Positions 1-9,424 of a stretch of DNA of 64,000 bases are shown here, in pieces. The notes under the pieces are model-generated. The model did no database searches, was not told the DNA's origin, and worked only from the letters and a program-made list of their open reading frames with translations. Source of the stretch: Pseudomonadaceae bacterium SI-3 (GTDB lineage: Bacteria; Pseudomonadota; Gammaproteobacteria; Pseudomonadales; Pseudomonadaceae). The stretch is taken from NCBI GenBank assembly GCA_004010935.1, contig CP026511.1, positions 3,348,001-3,412,000 on the forward strand, read 5' to 3'. Positions within the stretch are counted from its first letter, which is position 1. Each line of letters begins with the position of its first letter. Made by a program: the position numbers and the translations under genes.

Positions 1-298
1 CGATGGTTGCCAGCGTCGAGACTGGCAGCACCGGCCGCTCCAGGGCGAACGCCAGGCCCTGCACCACACCAACGGCAATACGCACCCCGGTAAAAGCGCC
101 GGGACCACGTCCGAATGCCAGGGCGTCTACTGCCGACAGCGCGATGCCCGCCTCGCTCAGGAGCGTCTGGATCATGGGTAGAAGACGCTGGGCATGCAGC
201 CGCGGAATCACCTCATAATGGCTCAGCACCTGACCGTCATGCAGCAGCGCGACGGAGCAGGCTTCGGTGGCGGTATCCAGGGCCAGCAGCGTGGTCAT
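1..298 (-). CDS. tsaB: tRNA threonylcarbamoyladenosine biosynthesis protein TsaB (N-terminal part; gene runs off the window)
   Basis: The first 99 residues are present; the rest lies beyond position 1. The start [18 protein letters not shown] is typical of TsaB/YeaZ, an ASKHA-fold protein, and [14 protein letters not shown] matches the conserved FxxGPGSFTGLRI segment of the family. TsaB is the non-catalytic scaffold that pairs with TsaD and TsaE to make t6A at position 37 of ANN-decoding tRNAs in the cytoplasm. It follows adk on the same strand after a strong terminator, so it probably has its own promoter in the roughly 100 bases before the start. The adk-tsaB neighbourhood is normal for Pseudomonas. 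Confidence 0.93.
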   Translation of the reverse strand, partial: MTTLLALDTATEACSVALLHDGQVLSHYEVIPRLHAQRLLPMIQTLLSEAGIALSAVDALAFGRGPGAFTGVRIAVGVVQGLAFALERPVLPVSTLATI

Positions 299-400
299 CA
301 GATGTTCCGGTCAGCAGGAAAAAGAGCGGCGATTGTAGCAGTTGCGCTTGGGCCGATTGAACAATGACGGCCCCGCCGTCCTGCAAATCTGGGAGAAACG

Positions 401-426
401 AAAACGGCCCGCAAGCGGGCCGTTTT
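401..426 (-). terminator. rho-independent terminator of adk
   Basis: A perfect hairpin with stem AAAACGGCCCG and loop CAAG, flanked by A and T runs on both sides, lies 16 bases after the adk stop codon on the minus strand. It could work in both directions. Confidence 0.85.
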
Positions 427-441
427 GGGAATCAGGCGATA

Positions 442-1089
442 TCAGCTGAGCGCAGCCATCACCTTCGAGGTGATCTGTTCCACGGAACCGACGCCTTCGA
501 CGCGGCTGCACTTCGGCGTGCCTTGGGCCGCTTCGAGGTTCTGATAGAACGCAACCAGCGGCTTGGTCTGGGAATGATAAAGGCTCAGGCGGTGGCGGAT
601 GGTTTCTTCCAGATCGTCCTTGCGCTGAATCAGCTCTTCGCCTGTCAGGTCATCGACGCCAGGCACCTTTGGCGGGTTGTGCTCGGTGTGATAGACGCGA
701 CCTGAAGCCGGATGCACACGGCGACCGGACAGGCGACCCACGATCTCTTCATCGTCTACTGCGATTTCCAGTACGTGGTCCAACTTGACGCCGGCATCAC
801 GCAGCGCTTCGGCCTGTGGAATGGTGCGCGGAAAGCCATCGAAGAGGAAACCGTTGGCGCAATCGGGCTGCTGCAGACGCTCCTGGATCAGCGCGATGAT
901 GATCTCGTCGGAAACCAGACCACCGCTATCCATCACGTCCTTGACCTGCAGGCCCAGGGGCGTGCCGGCCTTGACCGCTGCACGCAACATGTCGCCGGTG
1001 GAGATTTGCGGGACGGCGAACTTCTCGGTGATGAAGCGTGCCTGTGTGCCTTTCCCGGCACCCGGCGCTCCCAGCAGAATGACGCGCAT
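442..1089 (-). CDS. adk: adenylate kinase
   Basis: The 215-residue product has the usual length of long-form bacterial adenylate kinase, which interconverts ATP + AMP and 2 ADP in the cytoplasm. The P-loop [10 protein letters not shown] is at residues 7-16, the AMP-binding segment with STGDMLR follows near residue 30, and FDGFPRT lies near residue 84. The LID domain begins at [13 protein letters not shown] and lacks the four-cysteine zinc site of Gram-positive enzymes. The ATG at 1089 is chosen because [14 protein letters not shown] is the family N-terminus and a TTGAGGA ribosome site precedes it; an in-frame extension upstream to 1137 is not conserved. ppc lies upstream, 255 bases away. Confidence 0.97.
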   Translation of the reverse strand: MRVILLGAPGAGKGTQARFITEKFAVPQISTGDMLRAAVKAGTPLGLQVKDVMDSGGLVSDEIIIALIQERLQQPDCANGFLFDGFPRTIPQAEALRDAGVKLDHVLEIAVDDEEIVGRLSGRRVHPASGRVYHTEHNPPKVPGVDDLTGEELIQRKDDLEETIRHRLSLYHSQTKPLVAFYQNLEAAQGTPKCSRVEGVGSVEQITSKVMAALS

Positions 1090-1344
1090 GGAGTGAGTCC
1101 TCAAGTTTGCAAAGGGATGCCGCCAGGATCGATGCAACGCACCCTCACCTCTGGCGAATCAAAAATTCTGGTTTGCCGCCATGCGACAAAAGGTTGAACA
1201 CGATACACAGCGCACAGAATGCAGACAAGCGGCGCCCATTGCGCCTTGGCATGCCGATCCCGCGCAGCGTGAGGGGCCGAGAAAATGCCGCTCACTGCCC
1301 ATGGTGGCGGTTGCCAGACGCCACCTGAGCGAGACTGCGAAGGA

Positions 1345-3981
1345 TCAACCAGTGTTGCGCAGCCCTGCGGCAATACCCGCGACGCTGACCAGCAAGGCCT
1401 GCTCCAGAGGGCTTTCCGCCGGACTTTGCTGTTGCCGTGAACGCGCCAGCAGTTCGGTCTGCATCAGATGCAGCGGATCGAGATAGGTGTTGCGCAGACT
1501 GAACGCCTCCAACGTTGTAGGGCTGTGCGCCAGCAGCTCTGACTGCTCGGTCAATTCAAGCACCGCCGCTACAGCCTGCGACAATCTGTCACGTAAATCG
1601 CGCCCCAACAGTTGTAGCTCTGCGCTGACCAGTCGCGCGTCGTAGCGTTCGGCTATTTCCGCGTCAGCCTTGGCCAGGACCATTTCGAGCATGTCGATGC
1701 GGGTGCTAAAAAACGGCCAGTGCTGGCGCATTGTCTTGAGGCGTTCACTTTCGCCTCGCTCCAGCGCCCCACGCAGCGCCTGCTCCCAGCCCAGCCAGGC
1801 GGGCAGCATCAGTCTTGTCTGGGTCCAGGCGAAGATCCAGGGGATCGCTCGCAGGCTTTCAACACCCCCTTCCCGGCGCTTCGATGGGCGGCTACCCAGC
1901 GGCAGACGCCCAAGCTCCTGTTCGGGCGTCGCCTGGCGGAAATACTCGACAAACTGCGGGTGATCGCGCACCACGCTGCGGTAGGTCGACACGCCGTCCG
2001 CTGCAAGCTGCTCCATGGTTTCGCGCCAGTCCGGCTCGGGCATAGGCGGCGGTAGCAGGGTCGCTTCAAGCACGGCAGCCAGATACAGGCTGAGGTTTTG
2101 CTCAGCGATATCCGGCAGGCCGAACTTGAAGCGGATCATCTCGCCCTGCTCGGTGGTGCGGAATCGCCCCGCTACCGATCCGGGTGGCTGCGAAAGAATC
2201 GCCGCATGCGCCGGTCCGCCGCCACGCCCAACCGTGCCGCCACGGCCATGGAACAGCAGCAATTCAACCTGATGAGCGCGGCAGATCTCGACCAGGCTTT
2301 CCTGCGCACGGTATTGCGCCCAGGCAGCCGCAGTGGTGCCGGCGTCCTTGGCCGAATCCGAGTAGCCGATCATTACCTCTTGCGGGCCGTGGAGCCGCTG
2401 ACGATACCCCGGCAACCCGAGGAGTTTGTCGATGGTCGGCCCGGCATTGTCGAGATCGGCGAGCGTCTCGAACAGCGGCACGACCCGCATCGGCCGTCGC
2501 AGCCCAGCTTCCTTGAGCAGCAGCTGTACGGCGAGTACATCCGAGGCGCCCCTGGCCATGGAGATGACATAAGAGCCGAGCGATGCACCGGGCGCCTGCG
2601 CCACCACGCGGCAGGTATCCAGCACTTCCGCCGTTTCGGCCGAGGGCTGGAAGTTCGGAGGTAGCAAGGGCCGACGGTTGTTCAACTCCGATTGCAGGAA
2701 GTCGAGACGCTGCTGCTCGTCCCACTGATCGTAATGGCCGATACCCAGGTAGTCGGTAATTTCGGCCAACGCGGCAACATGCCGGGACGAGTCCTGGCGG
2801 ACATCCAGGCGCACCAGAAACAGACCGAAGGCAGCAGCCCGGCGCAACGTATCGAGTAAGTCGCCATCGGCGATCATGCCCATGCCGCAGGCGTGCAGCG
2901 AGTGGTAACAGAGCTCCAACGGCTCGCACAGGTCCTGATTATCGAACAACACTTGCGCTGGTGCCGGCTGGTCATGCTCGATTGCACCGTTCGCCCAGTC
3001 ACGCGTGGCTTGCAGGCGCTCGCGCAGGGTCTTGAGCAAGGTCCGGTAAGGCTCGGCCGACTGCCCGCTGCGGTTGAGCAGTTCATCGCTGGCGGTCTGC
3101 ATCGACAATGCCGTGATCAGGCCGTCGATATCGCGCAGGAACAGGTCTGCCGCGACCCAGCGTGCCAACAGCAAGACCTCACGGGTCACCTTCGCCGTCA
3201 CATTGGGGTTGCCGTCACGATCGCCGCCCATCCAGGACGCGAAACGGATCGGCGCGACGTCCAGCGGCAGGTGCAGACCGGTGCTGCGTTTGAGTGCTTG
3301 ATCGGTCTGGCGCAGCACGTTCGGCAGCGCTTGCCACAATGAATTCTCGATAACGGCGAAGCCCCACTTCGCCTCTTCTACCGGTGTCGGTCGGCTGCGA
3401 CGAATCTCCTCGGTGTGCCAGGCCTCGGCCACAAGCCGCTGCAGACGCAGCTCGATCTTGGCCAGTTCTCCTTGGCCAAGATCGGTGTGGTCCCGCGCCG
3501 CCAATTGCGCGGCGATGGCGTCGTATTTCTGGATCAGGGTCCGTCGTGAGACTTCAGTCGGGTGCGCGGTCAACACCAGCTCGATGTCCAGGCGGCCGAC
3601 CTGGCGTGCCAGAAACTCCTGACCGAAGCCTTCACCCTTCAGGCGCTCGAGCAGGTCACCTAATGCACCAGCTTCGGTCGGGGCCGCTTCGTCAGGTCCA
3701 CGCCTGCGCACCTGGTGATATTGCTCGGCGATATTGGCCAAGTTGAGAAACTGGCTAAAGGCGCGGGTCATCGGCAGCAGCTCGTCATCACCCAGCCCGT
3801 CGAGCGTGTCCTGCAACAGCTGGGCCCCATCAGCCGAGCCACGGCGCGCGCCTTTGGCGCCCTTGCGAATGCGCTCGATCTTGTCGAAGAAGGCATCGCC
3901 GTGTTGCTCGCGAATTGCATTGCCCAGCAGCTCACCGAGCAGATGAACGTTTTCGCGCAAACGCGCGTCGATCTTCGCCAT
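1345..3981 (-). CDS. ppc: phosphoenolpyruvate carboxylase
   Basis: An 878-residue, full-length PEP carboxylase, which adds bicarbonate to phosphoenolpyruvate to make oxaloacetate and refill the TCA cycle. The catalytic histidine lies in [12 protein letters not shown] (His140). The second signature [10 protein letters not shown], the glycine-rich loop [14 protein letters not shown] and the family C-terminus LRNTG are all present, so the enzyme should be active. The start [11 protein letters not shown] fits the family. The gene is transcribed away from the small gene at 4180, with a shared promoter region of about 200 bases. No clear terminator follows it before adk. Confidence 0.97.
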   Translation of the reverse strand: MAKIDARLRENVHLLGELLGNAIREQHGDAFFDKIERIRKGAKGARRGSADGAQLLQDTLDGLGDDELLPMTRAFSQFLNLANIAEQYHQVRRRGPDEAAPTEAGALGDLLERLKGEGFGQEFLARQVGRLDIELVLTAHPTEVSRRTLIQKYDAIAAQLAARDHTDLGQGELAKIELRLQRLVAEAWHTEEIRRSRPTPVEEAKWGFAVIENSLWQALPNVLRQTDQALKRSTGLHLPLDVAPIRFASWMGGDRDGNPNVTAKVTREVLLLARWVAADLFLRDIDGLITALSMQTASDELLNRSGQSAEPYRTLLKTLRERLQATRDWANGAIEHDQPAPAQVLFDNQDLCEPLELCYHSLHACGMGMIADGDLLDTLRRAAAFGLFLVRLDVRQDSSRHVAALAEITDYLGIGHYDQWDEQQRLDFLQSELNNRRPLLPPNFQPSAETAEVLDTCRVVAQAPGASLGSYVISMARGASDVLAVQLLLKEAGLRRPMRVVPLFETLADLDNAGPTIDKLLGLPGYRQRLHGPQEVMIGYSDSAKDAGTTAAAWAQYRAQESLVEICRAHQVELLLFHGRGGTVGRGGGPAHAAILSQPPGSVAGRFRTTEQGEMIRFKFGLPDIAEQNLSLYLAAVLEATLLPPPMPEPDWRETMEQLAADGVSTYRSVVRDHPQFVEYFRQATPEQELGRLPLGSRPSKRREGGVESLRAIPWIFAWTQTRLMLPAWLGWEQALRGALERGESERLKTMRQHWPFFSTRIDMLEMVLAKADAEIAERYDARLVSAELQLLGRDLRDRLSQAVAAVLELTEQSELLAHSPTTLEAFSLRNTYLDPLHLMQTELLARSRQQQSPAESPLEQALLVSVAGIAAGLRNTG

Positions 3982-4179
3982 GTTCGCCTCTCTTTACAGG
4001 CCGCCGCATCGGACGCACGTAAACAATGCTGCCCATGCTGAACGGCTACGCTGTATGAACCGTCCAAACAGAGTGCACAGCGTCTACGACGAAGACAAGG
4101 CATAGCAGAACAAGCCTGTCGATGCTGGCTCGCAATACCCGCCAATATTGCTCGCCAAGCGAGCTAAGGATTGAGCTAG

Positions 4180-4521
4180 ATGAAAATTTCAGAACTGGTC
4201 CGGGAATGGGAAAGCAGCGCCACCGGCCGCATGAGCGCCGCGCAGTACACCATTCCGCTGGATGTCGAAAGCGCGGCAAGGCTGGCAGCGCTTGCCGAGA
4301 TGTATCCCAAGCGCAGCACTGAAGAGCTGTTAGGCGAACTGGTGGGTGCGGCTCTCGAAGGGATTGAGACCAGCCTCCCCTACGAGCAGGGCTCCAAGGT
4401 GATCTCGACGGACGAGCAAGGCGACCCGATCTATGAAGACATCGGGCCAACGCCGCGCTTCCTGGCCTTGTCACGCAAGCATCTTGAGCGCCTGCTTGCC
4501 GAGCGCGCAGAGCAAGCCTGA
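4180..4521 (+). CDS. conserved hypothetical protein next to ppc (PA3688-like)
   Basis: A 113-residue soluble protein of unknown function. It has no signal peptide or membrane segment. The middle contains helical, leucine- and alanine-rich sequence (DVESAARLAALAEMYPKR) and the C-terminus ends in a charged helix. Its place beside ppc, divergently transcribed, matches a small conserved gene in Pseudomonas. A repressor-like ribbon-helix-helix fold is conceivable from the size and the early strand-helix pattern, but I see no decisive motif. The ATG is preceded by GAGCTAG, a modest ribosome site. Confidence 0.8.
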   Translation: MKISELVREWESSATGRMSAAQYTIPLDVESAARLAALAEMYPKRSTEELLGELVGAALEGIETSLPYEQGSKVISTDEQGDPIYEDIGPTPRFLALSRKHLERLLAERAEQA

Positions 4522-4738
4522 TCGATTTCGAACGTGGGCACCAACGTCAAATGGGCGTACTGAGGTGACGTGTCATCGTCCCCTCGCGCCTGCTAAATGG
4601 CTCTAGGCAGCCCTTTTCTACTCGTTGGGCTTGTTTTTACTGGAACGATTACGCCCAGCCGGCCTCACAAAAACATGCCCGTTTTATTTGCTGACCGCTC
4701 CTGACGAGTTCAAAGCACAGCCTAACGGGCACTGTTCT

Positions 4739-4760
4739 CGATATCCCATCCGATATCCCA
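4739..4760 (+). repeat. 10-bp direct repeat before the DUF4398 lipoprotein gene
   Basis: CGATATCCCA occurs twice with two bases between the copies (4739-4748 and 4751-4760), directly before the CTGGAGA ribosome site of the gene at 4774. It lies in the mRNA leader or promoter-proximal DNA. Its function is unknown; it could be a regulator half-site pair or chance. Confidence 0.5.
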
Positions 4761-4773
4761 CTGGAGACTGGCC

Positions 4774-5172
4774 ATGAAAATGAACACCATCGAAAGCCCT
4801 CTATCGCGATTTCAGCTGCCCAAGCTGGCAGCCGTTGCACTTGGGGGCCTGTTGCTGGTTGGTTGTGCCGGCAATCCACCAAACGAGCAGTTCGCCGTGA
4901 CCGAATCGGCCGTGCGTGGCGCGGTGAGCGCTGGGGCCACCCAATACGCCCCTGTGGACATGCGCGCCGCTCAGGAAAAGTGGAAGCAGGCCGAACTCGC
5001 GATGCAGAAAGAAAACTATGAGGAAGCCCGTCGACTCGCCCAGCAGGCCGAGTGGGACGCCCGGGTTGCAGAGCGCAAGGCACAAGCCGCCAAGGCCCAG
5101 AAGGCCGTTGAGGACGCTCAGAAGGGGATTCAGGAGCTGCGCGAAGAAAGCATGCGCGGCCTTCAGCAATAA
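4774..5172 (+). CDS. DUF4398 domain lipoprotein
   Basis: A 132-residue predicted lipoprotein. An unusually long positively charged N-region is followed by a hydrophobic stretch and the lipobox LLVGC near residue 31, so the mature protein should be lipid-anchored; the next residues AGN do not show an inner-membrane Asp retention signal. The rest is a long alpha-helix rich in Ala, Glu, Gln and Lys (A-x-x-K/E-x-A-E pattern), typical of DUF4398 coiled-coil proteins. It is followed 43 bases later by an OmpA-type lipoprotein, the same pair as PA3691-PA3692 (lptF) in P. aeruginosa, so a joint role in envelope integrity is likely. The start is supported by CTGGAGA at the right spacing. Confidence 0.87.
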   Translation: MKMNTIESPLSRFQLPKLAAVALGGLLLVGCAGNPPNEQFAVTESAVRGAVSAGATQYAPVDMRAAQEKWKQAELAMQKENYEEARRLAQQAEWDARVAERKAQAAKAQKAVEDAQKGIQELREESMRGLQQ

Positions 5173-5215
5173 CCCCTTCCCTTCCGCACTCTCATTTAGC
5201 AGAGGATGAATCGAC

Positions 5216-6019
5216 ATGCATAAGCTAGTAGCCATCCCCACAGCGATCGCCATGAGCATCGGCCTTGCTGCCTGCTCGTCGCAGCCAAACCAGAATCTGG
5301 AAACGGCACGCAGCGAGTTCTCGTCACTGCAGAGCAATCCGCTGTCACAGAAATACGCCGCTCTGGAAACTCAGGACGCCTCCAAGCAACTCGACGAAGC
5401 CAACAAGGCCTATCTGAACGACGCGGATGAAGAGCGCGTCAACCAGCTCGCCTACCTGGCCAACCGTCGGATTGACCTGGCCGAACAGACCATCGAACTG
5501 CGCAAGGCCGAGCAAGCGATCGAGCAGGCTTCCACGCAGCGCGCACAAGCGCGGCTGGAATCCCGTGAAGCGATGCTCAAGCGTCAGCAGAACGAGATCC
5601 GCCAGCTACAGCAGGATTTGCAGGCCAAGCAAACTGAACGCGGCACCCTGGTGACCTTCGGCGACGTGCTGTTCGACCTGAACAAGGCTGAGCTCAAGGC
5701 TGCCGGTATGCGCGACGTCCAGAAGCTCGCCGAGTTTCTCAACGAGAATCCGGAGCGCAAGGTCATGGTCGAAGGCTATACCGATAGCACGGGCTCGGAT
5801 TCGTACAACCAGCAGCTGTCCGAGCGTCGAGCTGAAGCGGTGCGCCGCGCGCTCGTCCATTCCGGTGTAGAAATCGATCGAATCCAGACCGTCGGTTACG
5901 GTGAAGCGTATCCGGTTGCGAGCAACGACTCGCCTGCCAGCCGGGCGAGGAACCGCCGCGTCGAAGTGACGATCTCCAACGATAATCAGCGCGTGGCACC
6001 GCGTTCATCAATGGAGTAA
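5216..6019 (+). CDS. OmpA-family peptidoglycan-binding lipoprotein (LptF-like)
   Basis: A 267-residue protein with a lipoprotein signal (lipobox LAAC, Cys20), a helical Ala/Gln/Glu-rich region to about residue 145, and a C-terminal OmpA/MotB domain from about 145 to 255. The domain contains TFGDVLFDLNKAELK, VEGYTDSTGS and the SERRAEAVRRAL and NRRVEVTI segments that form the diaminopimelate pocket, so it should bind peptidoglycan from the outer membrane. It lies in the position of P. aeruginosa LptF, which is known for surface and survival roles under stress. It probably shares the transcript of the DUF4398 gene; a GAGGATG ribosome site precedes ATG 5216. Confidence 0.9.
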   Translation: MHKLVAIPTAIAMSIGLAACSSQPNQNLETARSEFSSLQSNPLSQKYAALETQDASKQLDEANKAYLNDADEERVNQLAYLANRRIDLAEQTIELRKAEQAIEQASTQRAQARLESREAMLKRQQNEIRQLQQDLQAKQTERGTLVTFGDVLFDLNKAELKAAGMRDVQKLAEFLNENPERKVMVEGYTDSTGSDSYNQQLSERRAEAVRRALVHSGVEIDRIQTVGYGEAYPVASNDSPASRARNRRVEVTISNDNQRVAPRSSME

Positions 6020-6046
6020 TAGCGGTTCGAGCCGCACCGTGACACC

Positions 6047-6077
6047 GAAGCCCGCCGTTATGGCGGGCTTCTTGTTT
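6047..6077 (+). terminator. rho-independent terminator after the OmpA lipoprotein gene
   Basis: Stem GAAGCCCGCC paired with GGCGGGCTTC, loop GTTAT, followed by TTGTTTT. It starts 27 bases after the stop codon and ends the DUF4398-OmpA operon. Confidence 0.88.
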
Positions 6078-6097
6078 TGCAGCTTTGAACAGCGACG

Positions 6098-6436
6098 CTA
6101 TGGCTTGTTTGCCGGTGCCCTCTCGGTTGGTACCTGCTGGCCCATACAGCGGATCGCACGCCTGCGATTGTCAACCAGCACGCCGGACAGGCCCTTCTGC
6201 TCGGTATCGAAAAGCACCAGCACACCGTCAATGCACTCTGCGACCTGTGGCGCGGGTTTGAGCGAGACCCGATAGTCTTCACCGGGAACGGTTTTGAGCA
6301 TGGTGTAGTCGGCCAGCAACAGCGCGTCTTCCGGCTTGGCGATGTGCACATAACCGTAGTAGGACAGCACCGCAACGGTGCCGATGACGCTGCCGATAGC
6401 GGTGAGAATCAGCGGAATGGGGTTGCGTTCGGACAT
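6098..6436 (-). CDS. small single-pass membrane protein, conserved hypothetical
   Basis: A 112-residue protein with one hydrophobic segment near the N-terminus (about residues 8-28, LILTAIGSVIGTVAVLSYYG) and a hydrophilic remainder predicted on the far side of the inner membrane. There is no lipobox. The C-terminal region has two cysteines (near residues 68 and 97). I do not recognise a named domain. It converges on the OmpA lipoprotein gene and stands alone on its strand. The ATG at 6436 is preceded by an AGGCGAA ribosome site. Confidence 0.72.
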   Translation of the reverse strand: MSERNPIPLILTAIGSVIGTVAVLSYYGYVHIAKPEDALLLADYTMLKTVPGEDYRVSLKPAPQVAECIDGVLVLFDTEQKGLSGVLVDNRRRAIRCMGQQVPTERAPANKP

Positions 6437-6722
6437 GACGGGTTCGCCTGATCAAAGAGCCGGCATTGTCGCAAAAATAACGACCTCAGCGCGAAATCCG
6501 CTGACCGCCCGACACCAATCGACCAAGCTAAGCGCGCGTCTGGCATCGCGGGTTCGCCATGCAAATGCCAGCAATCGTGAATATCAGTAATCACCCGTCA
6601 TTGCCGAGGCGAATAGCGCTTCCCGCGCAGGCGCTAATTGCCGAAGGTTGTTCGATCTGCTGTGCTGCCATGCTTGCCGTTGCATGCAAGCGTCCTCTTG
6701 CCTTCGATAGAACGAGTCCGCA

Positions 6723-8291
6723 ATGGATCTTTCCGCCAGCCCCGACGCTCTCGATCTGAACCATCCATTCGCTGCGGTCCCAGACCTTCTCGCCTATTGG
6801 GCCCGGCATCGGCCCGACCGTGCCGCGTTGATACAGGATGAGCGCCGCGTGAGTTATGCCGAACTCGACGCGCAGATGAGCAGCGTTGCTGCGGCCCTGC
6901 AGCGCGATGGGATGCACGCCGGCGATGTGTTGGCGATCTGTGCATACAACTCTATCGAATATGCCGTCGTGTTTCTCGGTGCGTTGCGCGCAGGCGTGGC
7001 AGTAGCCCCTCTGGCGCCCTCGGCCAGCGCCGAAAGTCTGCTGACGATGCTGGCTGACGCCGCGCCCCGCCTGCTGTTCGTCGACACCCATGCGGCCCAG
7101 CATCTGGAGCCGGTGGCAGCGCGCCTTCCTTGCCCAGCCCTGCGCCTGGAGCAGACGCCAGAGGACGGCTTGTCCGCCTGGCTGAGTGATGCAGCGCCAG
7201 AGCCCGTAGCGACCCAGCCGGAATGGGCGTTCAACATCATTTATTCTTCCGGCACCACCGGCGAGCCCAAGGGCATCGTGCAATCGCATGCCATGCGTTG
7301 GGCCCATGTACGCCGCAGTGCCGCGTACGGATACGGCGATGACGCCACCACGCTTATCTCCACGCCGCTGTACTCCAACACCACGCTGGTGGCCTTTCTC
7401 CCAACGCTGGCCCTGGGCGGCTGCGTGGTGCTGATGAGCAAGTTCGAGGCTGGCGAATACCTGCGCCTGGCCCAGCAGCACGCCGTGACCCATACGATGT
7501 TGGTGCCGGTGCAGTACCAGCGGCTCATGGCACGCGAGGACTTCTCGCAATACGACCTCAGCCACTTCCGCTACAAGATGTGTACCAGCGCGCCGTTCGG
7601 CGCGGCGTTGAAAGCGGATGTTCTGGCTCGCTGGCCGGGCGGGCTGATCGACACCTATGGGATGACCGAAGGCGGCGGAACCTGCATCCTCGCCGCCCAC
7701 GAGCATCCGGACAAACTGCACACCGTCGGCAAGCCAGCCGAGGGGCATGACATCCGCGTGATAGATGATGCGGGTAACGAATTACCCGAAGGTGCCATTG
7801 GCGAGATCGTCGGGCATTCGCCAGCGATGATGACCGGCTACCTGAACAAGCCGGACAAAACGGCTGAAGCCGAATGGTTCGCCCACGACGGCAAGCGGTT
7901 CATTCGTACCGGCGACATTGGCCGCTTCGATACTGAAGGCTTCCTGATGCTGGTCGATCGCAAGAAAGACATGATCATTTCCGGCGGCTTCAATCTCTAT
8001 CCAAGCGATCTCGAGGCGATACTGCGTGATCATCCGGCCATAGCTGACGTCGCCGTGGTCGGCGTGCCGTCAACGCGTTGGGGCGAAACGCCGGTGGCCT
8101 TCGTGGTGCTTTCAGAGCGTCAGACGGAGGCGCCCGAGGCGCTGCTGGATTGGTTCAACAGCCGCGTGGGCAAGACGCAACGACTGGCTTGGCTGGAGCT
8201 GATCGACGAGCTACCGCGGAGCGCCATCGGCAAAATACTCAAGCGGGAACTTCGCGATCGATACCTGGCCGAGCATGGAGCAGCTGATTGA
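6723..8291 (+). CDS. class I adenylate-forming acyl-CoA synthetase
   Basis: A 522-residue enzyme that should activate a carboxylic acid with ATP and transfer it to CoA. The ATP/AMP signature YSSGTTGEPKG is at about 174-184, the A5 motif DTYGMTEGGG near 306, the A7 motif TGDIGRFD and hinge near 400, and the C-terminal lysine in PRSAIGKILKRELR is present. The acyl pocket does not tell the substrate. It stands alone, converging on the catabolic operon that ends with ghrA, which carries a second ligase. The ribosome site before ATG 6723 is weak, so the exact start is less certain. Confidence 0.9.
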   Translation: MDLSASPDALDLNHPFAAVPDLLAYWARHRPDRAALIQDERRVSYAELDAQMSSVAAALQRDGMHAGDVLAICAYNSIEYAVVFLGALRAGVAVAPLAPSASAESLLTMLADAAPRLLFVDTHAAQHLEPVAARLPCPALRLEQTPEDGLSAWLSDAAPEPVATQPEWAFNIIYSSGTTGEPKGIVQSHAMRWAHVRRSAAYGYGDDATTLISTPLYSNTTLVAFLPTLALGGCVVLMSKFEAGEYLRLAQQHAVTHTMLVPVQYQRLMAREDFSQYDLSHFRYKMCTSAPFGAALKADVLARWPGGLIDTYGMTEGGGTCILAAHEHPDKLHTVGKPAEGHDIRVIDDAGNELPEGAIGEIVGHSPAMMTGYLNKPDKTAEAEWFAHDGKRFIRTGDIGRFDTEGFLMLVDRKKDMIISGGFNLYPSDLEAILRDHPAIADVAVVGVPSTRWGETPVAFVVLSERQTEAPEALLDWFNSRVGKTQRLAWLELIDELPRSAIGKILKRELRDRYLAEHGAAD

Positions 8292-8328
8292 TCGCCGCCG
8301 GCTGACCCATCACCGCTAATTGCTGTAC

Positions 8329-8360
8329 ATCCCATCGCTGCGGCTTGCACGCGATGGGAT
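8329..8360. terminator. hairpin between converging genes, probable bidirectional terminator
   Basis: Stem ATCCCATCGC paired with GCGATGGGAT around a 12-base loop. It lies between the ends of the acyl-CoA synthetase and ghrA-like genes. There is no strong T run, so it may act with Rho or as an RNA-stabilising end. Confidence 0.55.
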
Positions 8361-8443
8361 TCGGAGTGCAATTACTCGCGGATCGTATCGGGGTGAGGGC
8401 CGCGTCCCGGCGAGCCCCGCGAATAAATTCCAGCCGAAGCTGA

Positions 8444-9373
8444 TCAGTATCCGCGCTGGATATCGATCACGCCGCTGATAGATTGCCCGTCTTCCAGCGC
8501 CACGATCTTGTCCGCGATCTGGGCGATGGTCGCTTCGCGCAGGGTTCGCGCCGAGACATGCGGAGTGATAGTGACCTGTGGCATCTGCCAGAACGGATGC
8601 GACGACGGCAGCGGTTCTTCCCGGAACACGTCGAGCACTGCACGGGTCACCTTGCCCTCTTCGATGGCACGGCAAAGATCTTCGTCGACCAGGTGCTCGC
8701 CGCGCCCAACGTTGATGATTACCGCGTCAGGCCTTAGCCGCGACAGCAGCGAGTGGTCGATCAGATCGCGCGTACTGTCGGTCAGCGGCAGCGTGTTGAC
8801 CAACACACGCGTTTCAGCGAGGAAGTCATCGAGCTCCACCTCGCCAGCAAAACTGCGCACCCCGTCTATGCCATGTGCGGAACGCGACCATCCCATAACC
8901 GGGTAATCCAGCGTCGCAAGCGTCTTGGCGACCCGCTGGCCGATATGCCCGAGCCCGAGCACACCGATCGGCCACTCGCTGCGCTCGATGGGCCGCCGTA
9001 ACTTCCACTGTCCGGCCGCCTGCTGCTCACGATAGGCGTCCATGTCGCGACTGATGCCTATCACGTGATAGGCAACGTACTCCGCCATCTGCACCGCCAT
9101 ACCCGCATCTTCCAGGCGCACTATCGGGATATCGCGCGGCAGGTTAGGTATCCGCACCAGCGCATCCACGCCTGCGCCAAGGTTGAACACCGCCTTCAGT
9201 TGCGGCTCCTTGTCGAACAGCGTCGCGGGCGGATGCCAGACGATGGCGTAGTCAGCGGCGCAACTCGGATTGTCCGGCTGCCACACCTGGATTTCGGCGT
9301 CTGGCAGGTGTTGCTGGATCAGACTGGTCCAACGCTCTGGCTTGGGGTCGGCGGCGACGAAAAGGATTTTCAT
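8444..9373 (-). CDS. ghrA: glyoxylate/hydroxypyruvate reductase A-type 2-hydroxyacid dehydrogenase
   Basis: A 309-residue D-isomer-specific 2-hydroxyacid dehydrogenase, close to the length of E. coli GhrA. The NAD(P) Rossmann motif GVLGLGHIGQRVAK is in the middle, followed by the Arg/Glu active-site segments (NVGRGEHLVDEDL) and the catalytic His in TPHVSARTLREA. It should reduce glyoxylate, hydroxypyruvate or another 2-oxo acid to the hydroxy acid in the cytoplasm. It is the last gene of the eight-gene operon starting at the thioesterase, 51 bases after the aldolase gene. ATG 9373 (MKILFVAADP) is preferred over a GTG two codons upstream because of family alignment. Confidence 0.88.
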   Translation of the reverse strand: MKILFVAADPKPERWTSLIQQHLPDAEIQVWQPDNPSCAADYAIVWHPPATLFDKEPQLKAVFNLGAGVDALVRIPNLPRDIPIVRLEDAGMAVQMAEYVAYHVIGISRDMDAYREQQAAGQWKLRRPIERSEWPIGVLGLGHIGQRVAKTLATLDYPVMGWSRSAHGIDGVRSFAGEVELDDFLAETRVLVNTLPLTDSTRDLIDHSLLSRLRPDAVIINVGRGEHLVDEDLCRAIEEGKVTRAVLDVFREEPLPSSHPFWQMPQVTITPHVSARTLREATIAQIADKIVALEDGQSISGVIDIQRGY

Positions 9374-9424
9374 GGTCACTCAGCTTTATTCCTTGGAAGA
9401 CGTCCGGAGCGCGCTAGCGTAGCG

